From the NCBI RefSeq assembly GCF_001050035.1, contig NZ_CVTA01000011.1, positions 310,001-374,000 on the forward strand: a stretch of 64,000 bases of DNA, written 5' to 3'. Both the position numbers and the translations under genes were made by a program. This document shows positions 43,180-53,472 of the stretch, piece by piece. The notes beneath the pieces were generated by a model, which was given only the letters and a program-made list of their open reading frames with translations, was not told the DNA's origin and searched no databases. How positions within the stretch are numbered: position 1 is the first letter of the stretch; every line of letters starts with the position of its first letter. The stretch is from Mycolicibacterium komanii. GTDB taxonomy: Bacteria; Actinomycetota; Actinomycetes; Mycobacteriales; Mycobacteriaceae.

Positions 43180-44460
43180 GTGACCGATCCACGACGACGG
43201 GTGCCACGCACCGACGCGCTGCTCGCCGACCCACGCCTGGCCGAAGCATCGCGGGTACTGGGCCGCACGCTGGTGAAAACCGTTGTCGGACAGTCGCAGC
43301 AGCGGGCACGCGCCGGTGAGATCGAGCCGGATCGAGTGGCCGACGACGCGGTCGCCTCGCTGCCGACGAGCGCGGCGACGCTGCGGCCGGTCATCAACGC
43401 TACCGGGGTCGTCGTGCACACGAACCTGGGGCGGGCGCCGCTGTCGCGGGCCGCGGTCGACGCGGTCGTCACGGCGAGCGGCGCGACGGACGTCGAATTC
43501 GACCTCGAGACCGGCAGGCGGGCCCGTCGCGGTCGGGGTGCGCTGGCCGCCTTGGCGCGGGCCGTCCCGACGGCGGGCGGCGTGCACGTCGTCAACAACA
43601 ATGCCGCCGCGCTGCTGCTCACCGCGATGACGTTGGCGCCCGGAAAGGAGATCGTCGTCAGCCGCGGTGAGCTGATCGAGATCGGCGACGGCTTCCGGCT
43701 GCCCGAGCTGATGGAGTCGACGGGCTCGCGCATCCGCGAGGTCGGCACCACCAACCGCACCCACCTGCGCGACTACGCCGACGCGCTCGGCCCCGACACC
43801 GGCTTCATCCTCAAGGTGCACCCGTCGAACTACTCGGTCAGCGGGTTCACCTCGACCGTCGAGGTGCCCGAGCTCGCCGAGCTCGACGTCCCCCTCGTCG
43901 CCGACATCGGCTCCGGCCTGCTCACCCCGCACCCGCTGCTGCCCGACGAGCCCGACGCCACGACGATGCTGCGCGACGGCGCCGACCTCGTCACCGCCAG
44001 CGGCGACAAGCTGCTCGGCGGCCCCCAGGCGGGCCTGCTGTTCGGCGCGGCCGAGCTGATCGAGCGGCTCCGGCGCCACCCCGCGGCGCGGGCGCTGCGG
44101 GTCGACAAGCTCACCCTCGCGGCGTTGGAGGCCACGCTCGTCGGCCCGCCGCCGCCGGTCATGCAGGCGCTCGACGCCGACGTCGCCGATCTCCGGATCC
44201 GCGCGCAGAAGCTGGCCGCCCAACTGCCCGGCGCCGAGGCCGTCGACTGCACCGCCGCGGTCGGGGGTGGCGGCGCACCGGACGTCGCGCTGCCTAGCGC
44301 CGCGGTCAGCCTGCCCGAGTCCTACGCCGCGCGGTTGCGCACCGGCACGCCCGCGGTGGTCGGGCGGCTGGAGGGCGGGCGGTGCCTGCTCGACCTGCGC
44401 ACGGTCGCACCCGACGACGACGGCCTGCTCGCCCAGGCGGTGCTGGCGTGTACGTCGTAG
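43180..44460 (+). CDS. selA: L-seryl-tRNA(Sec) selenium transferase SelA
   Basis: 426 residues. PLP enzyme that turns Ser-tRNA(Sec) into Sec-tRNA(Sec) using selenophosphate. Motifs: VINATGVVVHTNLGRAPLSR (family signature), HVVNNNAAALLLTA, SRGELIEIGDGFRLPE, and the PLP Lys in SGDKLLGGPQAG. I chose the GTG at 43180; an upstream start at 43126 would place the hairpin region inside the coding sequence. Its last 13 bp overlap selB, so both are one operon. Confidence 0.96.
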   Translation: MTDPRRRVPRTDALLADPRLAEASRVLGRTLVKTVVGQSQQRARAGEIEPDRVADDAVASLPTSAATLRPVINATGVVVHTNLGRAPLSRAAVDAVVTASGATDVEFDLETGRRARRGRGALAALARAVPTAGGVHVVNNNAAALLLTAMTLAPGKEIVVSRGELIEIGDGFRLPELMESTGSRIREVGTTNRTHLRDYADALGPDTGFILKVHPSNYSVSGFTSTVEVPELAELDVPLVADIGSGLLTPHPLLPDEPDATTMLRDGADLVTASGDKLLGGPQAGLLFGAAELIERLRRHPAARALRVDKLTLAALEATLVGPPPPVMQALDADVADLRIRAQKLAAQLPGAEAVDCTAAVGGGGAPDVALPSAAVSLPESYAARLRTGTPAVVGRLEGGRCLLDLRTVAPDDDGLLAQAVLACTS

Positions 44461-46127
44461 CGACCGCGGGCCACGTCGACCACGGCAAGTCCACGCTCGT
44501 CGAACGCCTCACCGGCATGTGGCCCGACCGGCTGGCCGAGGAGCAGCGCCGCGGCCTGACCATCGATCTCGGCTTCGCATGGACGACGCTCGACGGCCGC
44601 GAGGTCGCGTTCGTCGACGTACCGGGCCACGAGCGGTTCGTCGCGAACATGCTCGCCGGCGTCGGGCCCGTGCCCGCCGTGATGTTCGTCGTCGCCGCGA
44701 CCGAGGGCTGGATGCCGCAGTCCGACGAACACCTCGACGCGCTGCGGGCGCTCGGGGTGCGGCACCTGCTGGTGGTGATCAGCAAGGCCGACCTCGCCGA
44801 CCCCGCATCCGCTTTGGCGCAGGTGCGAGAGCGGCTGCCCGATGCGCCGGTGGTGCTTGGTACCGACCTGGAAGCCGTTCACGCAGCCGTGGTTTCGCTT
44901 GTCGACGCGTTACCCGCACCCTCGCTGGACGCCGATGTGCGGTTGTGGGTGGATCGGTCGTTCACGGTGCGCGGCGCGGGCACCGTGGTGACGGGCACGT
45001 TGGCGGCGGGCACGCTGCGCGTCGGCGACGAACTCGAGCACGCCGGGCGGCGGGTCACGATCCGGGGCCTGCAGTCGCTGGGCCGGGACCGTCGCGAGGT
45101 CGGCGCGATCGCTCGAGTGGCGGTGAACCTGCGCGGCGTTGACCGCCAACGGATCGGTCGCGGGGACACCATCCGTAGGCCGGGCGCGTGGCTGAACAGC
45201 ACCGAAATCGACGTCCTGCTACGGGAATCCGGTGAACTGCATCGGCAACTGGTGCTGCACATCGGGTCGGCCGCGGTGCCGGTGCACGTGCGCCCGCTCG
45301 GCGCGAAAGGTGCGCGACTTCGACTGACACGTCCGCTGCCGCTGCGCGTCGGCGACATCGGGCTGCTGCGCGACCCCGGCGAGCATCGCATTGCGGCCGG
45401 TGTCGAGGTGCTCGACGTGCGACCACCGGTGCTGCGGCGTCGCGGCGCGGCCCGTGAGCGTGGGGACGAGCTGGCGACCGGGCGTGTCAGCCCGCCACCG
45501 TGTGCCCGCGTACGCGAGCTGCGTGCCATGGGTTTTGACGCCGACGGCACACGCGTCGGCGACTGGGTGGTCGACGACGGGTGGTGGGCCGAGCGCCGTC
45601 GACAGATGACCGCGGCGCTCGACGCCTGGACCACCGGACACGACGTCGCCGCGGGGATGCCGTTGGAGGCCCTACGGCAGCAAGCCGGGGTGCCCGCCGC
45701 GGAACTGCTGCTCGCCCTGCTGGACGGCACCGGACTTCAGGTGGTCGACGGTGTGGTGCGACGACCGGACGCCGAGCTGACCGCACGCGTCGACAAGGCG
45801 GTGCGCACGGTCGAGGAGTGGTTGGCGGCCGAGCCGTTTCGCGCACCGGCGGCCGACGAGCTCGCCGACTTGAACTTGGGCCCACGCGAACTCGCGGCGG
45901 CGATCCGCGCCGGACGGCTCACCCGGATCGCCGACGGCGTGGTCCTCGGGCCCGATGCTGTCGAGCGCGCCGCGGAGGTGCTCGCGACGCTGCGGCAACC
46001 GTTCACGGTCGCCGAGGCCAAGCGCGCGCTCAACACCACCCGGCGGGTCGCGGTGCCACTGCTCGAACTCCTCGACGCGCGCAAGGTCACCCGCCGCGGC
46101 GCCGACGGCACCCGCACGCTGCTCTGA
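44448..46127 (+). CDS. selB: selenocysteine-specific elongation factor SelB
   Basis: 559 residues. N-terminal GTPase with AGHVDHGKST (G1), the GLTIDLGFA region (G2), DVPGHE (G3) and SKAD (G4, usually NKxD in EF-Tu). Beta-barrel domains 2-3 follow (FTVRGAGTVVTGTLAAGTL), and the C-terminal winged helices (from about residue 390 to RRVAVPLLELLDARKVTRRG) bind the SECIS hairpin of the mRNA. It delivers Sec-tRNA to the recoded UGA. GTG at 44448 inside the end of selA. Ends at a hairpin facing a convergent gene. Confidence 0.96.
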   Translation: MYVVATAGHVDHGKSTLVERLTGMWPDRLAEEQRRGLTIDLGFAWTTLDGREVAFVDVPGHERFVANMLAGVGPVPAVMFVVAATEGWMPQSDEHLDALRALGVRHLLVVISKADLADPASALAQVRERLPDAPVVLGTDLEAVHAAVVSLVDALPAPSLDADVRLWVDRSFTVRGAGTVVTGTLAAGTLRVGDELEHAGRRVTIRGLQSLGRDRREVGAIARVAVNLRGVDRQRIGRGDTIRRPGAWLNSTEIDVLLRESGELHRQLVLHIGSAAVPVHVRPLGAKGARLRLTRPLPLRVGDIGLLRDPGEHRIAAGVEVLDVRPPVLRRRGAARERGDELATGRVSPPPCARVRELRAMGFDADGTRVGDWVVDDGWWAERRRQMTAALDAWTTGHDVAAGMPLEALRQQAGVPAAELLLALLDGTGLQVVDGVVRRPDAELTARVDKAVRTVEEWLAAEPFRAPAADELADLNLGPRELAAAIRAGRLTRIADGVVLGPDAVERAAEVLATLRQPFTVAEAKRALNTTRRVAVPLLELLDARKVTRRGADGTRTLL

Positions 46128-46138
46128 CACCCGTTCCG

Positions 46139-46195
46139 CGAGCGCTCATCCTTGTACGGTCTGAGGCGCGAAATCTGTACCTGAGTGAGCGCTCG
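46139..46195. terminator. inverted repeat after selB
   Basis: CGAGCGCTCA (46139-46148) pairs exactly with TGAGCGCTCG (46186-46195), a 10-bp stem with a 37-nt loop. Sits between the convergent stops of selB (46127) and the DUF1348 gene (46205). The arms are themselves palindromic (GAGCGCTC), so a protein site is also possible. Confidence 0.4.
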
Positions 46196-46204
46196 GCGAC
46201 AGGC

Positions 46205-46672
46205 TCACAAGCCCAAATCGCTGAGACCAGGATGGTCGGCCGGTCGCGGACCGGACCGGTCCCATCCGAACAGCCGCTGCTCCTCACTGATCGGCACGTC
46301 GTTGATGCTGGCGTGACGCGTCTTCATCAGCCCGTCGGCGGCGAACTCCCAGTTCTCGTTGCCGTACGCGCGGAACCATCGCCCCTCCGCATCGTGGTAC
46401 TCGTAAGCGAACCGGACGGCGATGCGGTCGTCGCCGTAGGCCCAGAGCTCCTTGATCAGCCGATACTCGAGCTCGTGGCGCCACTTGCCGGTCAGGAACT
46501 CGATGATCTGGTCGCGCCCCTGGATGAACGTCGACCGGTTGCGCCACCAACTGTCCGGCGTGTATCCCAGCGCCACGCGCTCAGGATCGCGCGTGTTCCA
46601 GTTGTCCTCCGCGGCACGGACTTTGGCGACGGCGGTGTCGTGGGTGAACGGCGGCACCAGTGGTGTACTCAT
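46205..46672 (-). CDS. DUF1348 / NTF2-like protein
   Basis: 155 residues of the SnoaL/NTF2 fold, DUF1348 subgroup: [74 protein letters not shown]. Members of this family form small cone-shaped barrels; enzymatic role unknown. ATG at 46672. Converges on selB and is likely unrelated to the selenium genes. Confidence 0.9.
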   Translation of the reverse strand: MSTPLVPPFTHDTAVAKVRAAEDNWNTRDPERVALGYTPDSWWRNRSTFIQGRDQIIEFLTGKWRHELEYRLIKELWAYGDDRIAVRFAYEYHDAEGRWFRAYGNENWEFAADGLMKTRHASINDVPISEEQRLFGWDRSGPRPADHPGLSDLGL

Positions 46673-46763
46673 CGCAGCTCCTTCCCGAAGCCCGTCGAGC
46701 GTACGGTTTCTTCCACCCCGTCCAGGGAGTTTACGTACAGAACCGTACGCTCGGCGCCGACGG

Positions 46764-48272
46764 TCAGCGCTCCGACCTGATCACCTGCGCCAGGCTGAAC
46801 TGCCACCGCTCGACCAGCCGGAAGCCCATGTCGTGGCTGACCGCAAAGGCTCGCGTCCCGCCGAACAGGGGACCCGGGGGGATCGCCACGCCCTCTTCGC
46901 GTTCCGGGGCACCCGGGTCGGCCTGCGTGATGATCCAGACGACGGCGCAGTGTTCGAGCGGTCCGACCGACGCCTCCGGGATGAGGTTGGTGTCGAACAC
47001 GTTGCGGCGGTCGGCGGCGCGCTGCCACAGGCTGACGTCGACCAGGCGGAGGTAGGCATCGGGACGTGCCGCCATCAGCGGTCGCATCGGCGCCGGGTGG
47101 AAGGTGACGGTGTCGTTGACCAGCAGGCAGTCACCCGCAGCGGCCTTCGCACTGATCAGGTCGGCCACCTGGCTGTAGTCCATGTCGTATTTCGCATACG
47201 GGCCGCGTTGCACGGCAATGAAAGTGGGGGCAGCGACGAGTGCGAACACCAGCACGACGACCGCCGCCATCCACGCCCGACGCGCCACCGCCATGATGCA
47301 GACGCCCAGCAGCAACGCCATCGCGGGCGCGGTGAAGCACAGATACCGCGGCGTGTAGAGCGGTTCGCGCACGGCCGAGTACGCGACGATCAACACCGTC
47401 GGGATCACCAGCCAGGCGACCGCCAGCACGGCCGCTTCGCGCTCCCCGACGCTGGCCCGCCTGACGAAGGCCCACACTGCGACCGCCGCCAGCGCCACCA
47501 CCGCCGCCAACGCCGCGAAATACGGATTGCGGTCGAAATACTGTTGAACGGCAACGTCTTCGAACGTGCGCGTGCCGATCGGCGTGATCCAGCTGATCTG
47601 CTGCGCCTGCCCGGCGACCACCTTGACGAACGGCGCCATCACCGCGACGCCCACGCCCGCCGCGATCGCAAACGGCAGCACCACCGCGCGTCGTCGCCGG
47701 AAGACCAGCACGAACAACGCGTGCGCGGGAACCAGAAGTGCCAGGTAGACGTCGAATAGAATCGACACGGCCAGCAGAGCGCCGTATCCCGCCCATGCCC
47801 AACGTGATTCGCGCCCGGACGCCCAGACCAACGTCACGGTCAGCCACACCGCGAGCACCATCGTCAGCGCGTACGGCCGTGCCTCGATGCCCGCCCACGT
47901 CGCCCGGGGCAGGATCGCGCACACCAGACCGGCCGTCAGGCCGACACCGCGTGACGAGAGCTGCCGCCCCAGCACCACCACTCCCGCCGCGGCCACGCCG
48001 ACGGCCAGACCGCTGGGCACTCGCGACCAGAACTCCGTCGGCGGCGCGATGGTGAACCAGCCGTGCATCAGCACGTAGTACAGGCCGTGCACGGCGTCGA
48101 CGTCGCCGAGCATCTGCCACAGCGCAGACAGCGGGCGGCTGTAGGACGCCGAGATCGTCGCGGCCTCGTCGTACCAGAACGACGGGCGTCCGGCGCCCGC
48201 GAGGCTCACCACGGCGCCGAGAATCCCGACGAGCAGCGGTTCGAGCCGCGTGAGCCGGCCGCGGCCGGACAC
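46764..48272 (-). CDS. GT-C type polytopic mannosyl/glycosyltransferase
   Basis: 502 residues with about ten to twelve TM helices. Near the N-terminus [20 protein letters not shown] contains the acidic DE pair of the GT39/GT83 (PMT/ArnT-like) group in the first outer loop. [16 protein letters not shown] and [18 protein letters not shown] are also typical. Such enzymes use polyprenyl-phosphate sugars on the outer membrane face. Acceptor unknown. GTG start at 48272, 2 bp after the stop of the GH16 gene, so the two are co-transcribed: a glycan-building and a glycan-cutting enzyme. Confidence 0.82.
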   Translation of the reverse strand: MSGRGRLTRLEPLLVGILGAVVSLAGAGRPSFWYDEAATISASYSRPLSALWQMLGDVDAVHGLYYVLMHGWFTIAPPTEFWSRVPSGLAVGVAAAGVVVLGRQLSSRGVGLTAGLVCAILPRATWAGIEARPYALTMVLAVWLTVTLVWASGRESRWAWAGYGALLAVSILFDVYLALLVPAHALFVLVFRRRRAVVLPFAIAAGVGVAVMAPFVKVVAGQAQQISWITPIGTRTFEDVAVQQYFDRNPYFAALAAVVALAAVAVWAFVRRASVGEREAAVLAVAWLVIPTVLIVAYSAVREPLYTPRYLCFTAPAMALLLGVCIMAVARRAWMAAVVVLVFALVAAPTFIAVQRGPYAKYDMDYSQVADLISAKAAAGDCLLVNDTVTFHPAPMRPLMAARPDAYLRLVDVSLWQRAADRRNVFDTNLIPEASVGPLEHCAVVWIITQADPGAPEREEGVAIPPGPLFGGTRAFAVSHDMGFRLVERWQFSLAQVIRSER

Positions 48273-48274
48273 GT

Positions 48275-49126
48275 CTACCAGACGCGGATGTAGTCGACGA
48301 GCATGACCGACGGGTAGGGCGCCCGACGCGGGTCGCCGCCACCCGAACCACCGACAGCCAGGTTGAAGATCGCCTGCAACCAGTACCCGGGGATACCGAA
48401 CGGCCATCGCAGGTCGTCGGGCCGACCGTGAACCGGAATCGGCTTGGCCGGAACGGTGAAGTACGGCTTGGCGCCGTCGGTGTAATCACGCCAGAAGCGG
48501 AACCCGTCCTCGCTCCACTCGGTACGCCAGGTGTGCCATGCGGGATCCACCAACTGCGGGATCGACATGCCCTCCCACGTCTTGCCGTTGGACGCGGCGT
48601 GGACGGTGGTTCCGGGTGGCCACGACTCGTTGCCGTAGTACTCGACGATGTCGATCTCGCCATCGGGCAGCGGATCCTGGTTCAGCAGCCAGTACGCCGG
48701 CCAAAGACCGGGGTGCATGCAGTCGAGCTTGATGCGCGCTTCCCACGTCGTGCCGATCTGGCCGCGGAAGTGGCTCAGCACCTTACCGCTGAAGTATTGG
48801 TCGCCTTCTTGGGTGGCACACAGCACCAGGTTGGAGTTGCCGTCGACGAACACATTGCGGCGGTCGTCGCGGTAAATCCCCACTACCGGGGGCCATACCT
48901 CGTCCTGCCAGTTCTGGACGAGCCACTTCGCCGGGTCGGGAGCGGAACCCGCCGGGCCGTCGAATTCGTCCACGAAGAGGTAACCGCCGGAGGCCGCATC
49001 GGGCGGCGGCTGCGCCGGCGGCGAGGGCCGAAGCGGCGAGGCGTTCGCCAGCGGCACGGGTAGCGCCGCGCCGAGCGCGGCGACTCCGGTCATCATCATC
49101 AGGGTGCGACGGTCGATTTCGGCCAC
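48275..49126 (-). CDS. exported glycoside hydrolase family 16 protein
   Basis: 283 residues. N-terminus with DRRTLMMMTGVAALGAALPV, a twin-arginine-type signal peptide with cleavage likely after ANA. GH16 core with VDEFDGPAG, then the catalytic motif GEIDIVEYYG (nucleophile and acid/base Glu in ExDxxE). GH16 members cut beta-1,3- or beta-1,3/1,4-glucans or galactans. Mycobacteria encode related exported proteins (Rv0315 is one I recall). ATG at 49126; divergent from fdhA, about 195 bp apart. Confidence 0.9.
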   Translation of the reverse strand: MAEIDRRTLMMMTGVAALGAALPVPLANASPLRPSPPAQPPPDAASGGYLFVDEFDGPAGSAPDPAKWLVQNWQDEVWPPVVGIYRDDRRNVFVDGNSNLVLCATQEGDQYFSGKVLSHFRGQIGTTWEARIKLDCMHPGLWPAYWLLNQDPLPDGEIDIVEYYGNESWPPGTTVHAASNGKTWEGMSIPQLVDPAWHTWRTEWSEDGFRFWRDYTDGAKPYFTVPAKPIPVHGRPDDLRWPFGIPGYWLQAIFNLAVGGSGGGDPRRAPYPSVMLVDYIRVW

Positions 49127-49321
49127 AGCAGCACCATAGAGGGTGCGAACCTTGATCGCGTCGGGTTCCGACCACCGTGGCGCGAACGGCGGTCATCCGA
49201 CGGCGACGCGCGATCGCAGCAAACCGCTCCTGACGAGCCGCAACGCCGACATAAGTTCGCTTCGTGGCAACAGGCCCGTGTTCACGGTTTGATGGGAGGC
49301 GCGTCGGGTAAGGGAGGCACT

Positions 49322-52300
49322 GTGGACCTCAAAGGGTTGTTCCAGTCGTGGCCGGTGTACCGGCAGCTCACGGGTGAGGACCGGCTGGGACGTGGCCACG
49401 CCGCCCAGTCCAAGCGCTCGTCGACGCTGACGCCGCGCACCACCGATGCCGACCGGGTCGCGCACTCCGTGTGCCCGTATTGCGCGGTCGGATGCGCGCA
49501 GAAGGTCTACGTCAAGGACGAGAAGGTCATCCAAATCGAGGGCAACCCGGACAGCCCGATCTCGCGAGGTCGACTGTGCCCCAAGGGCTCCGCGAGCAAG
49601 CAGCTCGTCACCGGCCCGCAGCGGCTGACCAAGGTGCGCTACCGCCCGCCCTACGCCACCGAGTGGCAGGAGATCGATCTCGACACCGCGATGAACATGG
49701 TCGCCGACCGGGTTCTCGACGCGCGCGAGAAGGGTTGGGAGCAGTTCGACGCGGACCGCAACACGTTGCGCCGCACCATGGGCATCGCCAGCCTGGGCGG
49801 CGCGACGCTGGACAACGAAGAGAACTACCTGATCAAGAAGCTTTTCACCGCGCTGGGCGCCCTACAGATCGAGAACCAGGCGCGTATTTGACACAGCGCC
49901 ACGGTTCCCGGTCTGGGAGCCTCCTTCGGTCGCGGCGGGGCGACGGACTACCAGCAAGACCTCGCCAATGCGGACTTCATCGTGATCATGGGTTCGAACA
50001 TGGCCGAAGCCCATCCGGTCGGCTTCCAGTGGGTGGTCGAGGCCAAGGCCCGCGGCGCCAAGGTCGTCCACATCGACCCGCGGTTCACCCGCACCAGCGC
50101 GCTGGCCGACCGGCATCTCACGTTGCGGGCCGGCAGTGACATCGCGTTCCTCGGCGGTGTCATCAACTACATCCTGAGCAACGACCTCGACTTCCGCGAG
50201 TACGTCACGGCGTACACCAACGCCGCGTTCATCGTGGACGAACGGTTCCAGGACGCCGAGGACCTCGACGGCCTGTTCTCCGGCTACGACGACGAGACCG
50301 CCTCGTACGACCCGTCGACGTGGCAGTACGAGAGCACCGACCCCGAGAGCGGTGGCGCCGAGGCCAAAGAGCACGCCGCGGCCGACGAAAGTGGTTCCGG
50401 CGGACCGCCGGTCGAGGGCGGGGCGGGCCAAATCCCGAGCGACCCGACGCTGAAACATCCGCGTTGCGTCTACCAGATCCTCAAGCGGCACTACGCCCGC
50501 TACACACCGGAGATGGTGGAGCGCGTGTGCGGCGTCCCGGCGTCGGACTTCCTCGACATCGCGCGCGCGTGGACCGAGAATTCCGGACGCGAGCGCACCG
50601 CCGCGCTGGTCTACAGCGTCGGGTGGACCCAGCACACGATGGGCGCACAGTTCATCCGCGCCGGCGCGATCATCCAACTGCTGCTCGGCAACATCGGCCG
50701 CCCCGGAGGAGGGGTGTTCGCGCTGCGCGGGCACGCCAGCATCCAGGGTTCGACCGACGTGCCGACGCTCTTCAACCTGCTGCCCGGCTACCTCGCGATG
50801 CCTCACGCCGGTCAGGAGTCGCTGGCCGACTACCTCGACGACATCAAGAGCCGCAACCAAAAGGGCTTCTGGCACAACGCCGATGCTTACATGGTGTCGC
50901 TACTCAAGGAGTACTGGGGCGAACACGCGACAGCGGACAACGACTTCTGCTTCGACTACATGCCCCGCATCAACGGTGACCACGGCACCTACCGCACGGT
51001 GATGGACATGGTCGACGGCAAGGTGTTCGGCTACTTCCTGCTCGGCCAGAACCCCGCCGTCGGATCGGCACACGGGCGGCTGCAACGCCTCGGCATGGCC
51101 AACCTCGACTGGCTGGTGGTGCGCGACCTCGTCGAGATCGAGAGCGCGACGTTCTGGAAGTCGGCCCCCGAGATCGAAACCGGGGAGATCAGCCCGGAGA
51201 CGTGTCGCACCGAGGTGTTCCTGTTCCCGGCCGCATCGCATGTCGAGAAGTCGGGCACGTTCACCCAGACTCAACGCAAGCTGCAGTGGCGCGAACAAGC
51301 GGTCGAGCCGACCGGCGACGCCCGCTCAGAGCTGTGGTTCTTCTACCACCTCGGCCGGATCCTGCGCGAAAAGCTCGCCGGCTCAACGGATGAGCGTGAC
51401 CGCCCGCTGCTGGACCTGTCCTGGGATTACCGGATGGACGGTGACGAGCCGTCGGCCGACGACGTGCTTCGGCGCATCAGCGGCGTGGATCTGACCACGG
51501 GCCGCGCCGTCGACAACTACCTGTCGCTGAAGGCCGACGGGTCCACGATGTGCGGCTGCTGGATCTACAGCGGCGTGTACGCCGACGAGGTCAACCAGGC
51601 GGCGCGACGTGAACCGCACGACGACGCCCAGTGGGGCTGGGTGTGGCCGATGAACCGTCGCGTGCTCTACAACCGCGCCTCGGCCGACCCGCAGGGCAGG
51701 CCGTGGAGCGAGCGCAAGAAACTCATCTGGTGGGACGCCGACAAGGGGGAGTGGACGGGTTACGACGTCCCCGACTTCGAGAAGACCAAACCGCCGGACT
51801 ACGAACCCCCCACGGACGCAGTCGGTGTCGAGGCGCTGCGCGGCGACGACGCGTTCGTCATGCAGGCCGACGGCAAGGCGTGGCTGTTCGCTCCCAACGG
51901 TGTGCTCGACGGACCGCTGCCCACGCATTACGAGCCGCACGAGTCGCCGATGGCGAACGCGTTCTACAAACAGCAGGGCAACCCGGCGCGCAAGGTGTAC
52001 GGGCGCGCGGACAACCCGTCGAACCCGTCGCCACCCGAGTTGCACGGCGAGGTGTTCCCGTTCATCTTCACCGCGGCCCGGTTGACCGAGCACCACACCG
52101 CTGGCGGCATGAGCCGCCAGTTGCCGTACCTCAGCGAGCTGCAGCCGGGGCTGTTCGTCGAGGTGTCCCCGGAACTGGCCGTCGAACGCGGTCTGACGCA
52201 TATGGATTGGGCGCACGTGGTGACCAGCCGGTCGGCGGTCGACGCGCGGGTGTTCGTGACGGACCGGATGCGGCCGCTGCGCGTCGAGGACCGGGTGGTG

Positions 52301-52573
52301 CACCAGGTGTGGATGCCGTACCACTGGGGCAACGTCGGGTTGATCGACGGCGACGTAGTCAACGACCTGCTCGGGGTGGTCGCCGATCCGAACGTGTTCA
52401 TCCAGGAGAGCAAGGTCGCGACGTGCGACATCCAGCCTGGACGCCGGCCCAGGGGTGCGGCGCTGCTGCAGTACATCGCGATGTACCGCGAGCGGGCGCG
52501 CATCACCCCCGAGACCGGTACCAACCTGGACACGACCTCGGCGTCGGCCGATCACACCGAGGAGACGCCATGA
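49322..52573 (+). CDS. fdhA: selenocysteine-containing formate dehydrogenase catalytic subunit
   Basis: 1083 residues when TGA at 49889-49891 is read as selenocysteine (Sec190). The [4Fe-4S] motif CPYCAVGC with CPKG (Cys51, 54, 58, 86) comes first. The Sec context is ENQARI-U-HSATV, as in E. coli FdnG. Downstream are the molybdo/tungsto-bis-MGD domains (GSNMAEAHPVGFQW, GRPGGGVFALRGHASIQGS, VHQVWMPYHWG). Oxidises formate to CO2. The Sec codon and the SECIS hairpin show it is not a pseudogene. GTG at 49322 has GGGAGG 5 nt upstream. Operon with the next two genes; a long Asp/Glu-rich insert is near residues 310-360. No Tat signal seen. Confidence 0.95.
49889..49921 (+). promoter_or_regulatory. 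Sec codon UGA and bacterial SECIS element
   Basis: UGA at 49889-49891, 11-nt spacer, then stem GGTTCCC (49903-49909), loop GGTCT and complement GGGAGCC (49915-49921), with one G-U pair. In E. coli fdhF the same 11-nt spacing leads to GGTTGCA-GGTCT-GCACC, with the loop GGUCU recognised by SelB. Here the loop is identical. Confidence 0.95.
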
Positions 52574-53472
52574 GCAACAACAGTTTCTACGGTCCGCTCG
52601 ACGATGTGGCCGCCGACGCGGGATACGGCGAACACCCGCCGCGGACGGGCTTTTTCACCGACACGTCGGTGTGCATCGGCTGCAAGGCGTGCGAGGTCGC
52701 GTGCAAGGAGTGGAACGAGGTCCCCATCTCTGGGGACGGGGACGGGTTCAACCTGCTGGGCATGTCGTTCGACAACACCGGCGAACTGGGCGCGAACTCG
52801 TGGCGCCATGTGGCGTTCATCGAGCAGCCATCACGCGAGCGTGTCGACCTCGGCATGCCGGGCTTCGAGCGGCCGGGCGACACGATGAGCGCCGAGACCC
52901 GTCAGGATTTTCGCTGGTTGATGAGCAGCGACGTCTGCAAGCACTGCACCCACGCCGGATGCCTCGACGTGTGCCCGACGGGTGCGCTGTTCCGCACCGA
53001 ATTCGGGACCGTCGTTGTGCAGCAGGACATCTGCAACGGCTGCGGCTACTGCGTGTCGGGATGCCCGTACGGTGTGATCGAGCGGCGCGAGGGCGACGGT
53101 CGCGCGTGGAAGTGCACGCTGTGCTACGACCGCCTGCGCGACGGGCTCGAACCGGCCTGCGCGAAGGCGTGCCCGACGGACTCCATCCAGTTCGGCGTCC
53201 TCGACGAGCTGCGTGAACGAGCCGCGCTGCGCGTCAACGAGTTACACGAACGCGGCATCACCGAGGCGCGGCTGTACGGCGAAGACCCGAACGACGGTGT
53301 CGGCGGCGACGGTGCGTTCTTCCTCCTGCTCGACGAGCCGGAGGTGTACGGGTTGCCGCCCGATCCGGTGGTGCCGACCCGCGACGCCGGGGCGATGTGG
53401 CGCTATGCGGGCATGGCGGCGTCGGCGCTGATCGGCATCGCGATGTCGTCGTTCTTGGGGAGGCGACGCTGA
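52570..53472 (+). CDS. fdhB: formate dehydrogenase iron-sulfur subunit
   Basis: 300 residues, ATG overlapping the fdhA stop (ATGA). Carries four Cys clusters for [4Fe-4S] centres: CIGCKACEVAC (from Cys35), CKHCTHAGCLDVCPTGA, CNGCGYCVSGCPYG, and CTLCYDRLRDG followed by ACAKACP. This is the ferredoxin-like electron-transfer subunit of FdnH/FdoH type. A C-terminal TM helix (YAGMAASALIGIAMSSFLG) may anchor it to the membrane next to the NrfD-like subunit. Passes electrons from the Sec-molybdopterin centre to the quinone pool or another acceptor. Confidence 0.95.
   Translation: MSNNSFYGPLDDVAADAGYGEHPPRTGFFTDTSVCIGCKACEVACKEWNEVPISGDGDGFNLLGMSFDNTGELGANSWRHVAFIEQPSRERVDLGMPGFERPGDTMSAETRQDFRWLMSSDVCKHCTHAGCLDVCPTGALFRTEFGTVVVQQDICNGCGYCVSGCPYGVIERREGDGRAWKCTLCYDRLRDGLEPACAKACPTDSIQFGVLDELRERAALRVNELHERGITEARLYGEDPNDGVGGDGAFFLLLDEPEVYGLPPDPVVPTRDAGAMWRYAGMAASALIGIAMSSFLGRRR

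Noticed and set aside
49289..49891. Formate dehydrogenase as a broken gene in two pieces (stop at 49891)
   Set aside because: The stop is TGA in the exact Sec context of the family, followed by a SECIS, and selA, selB, selC, selD are nearby.
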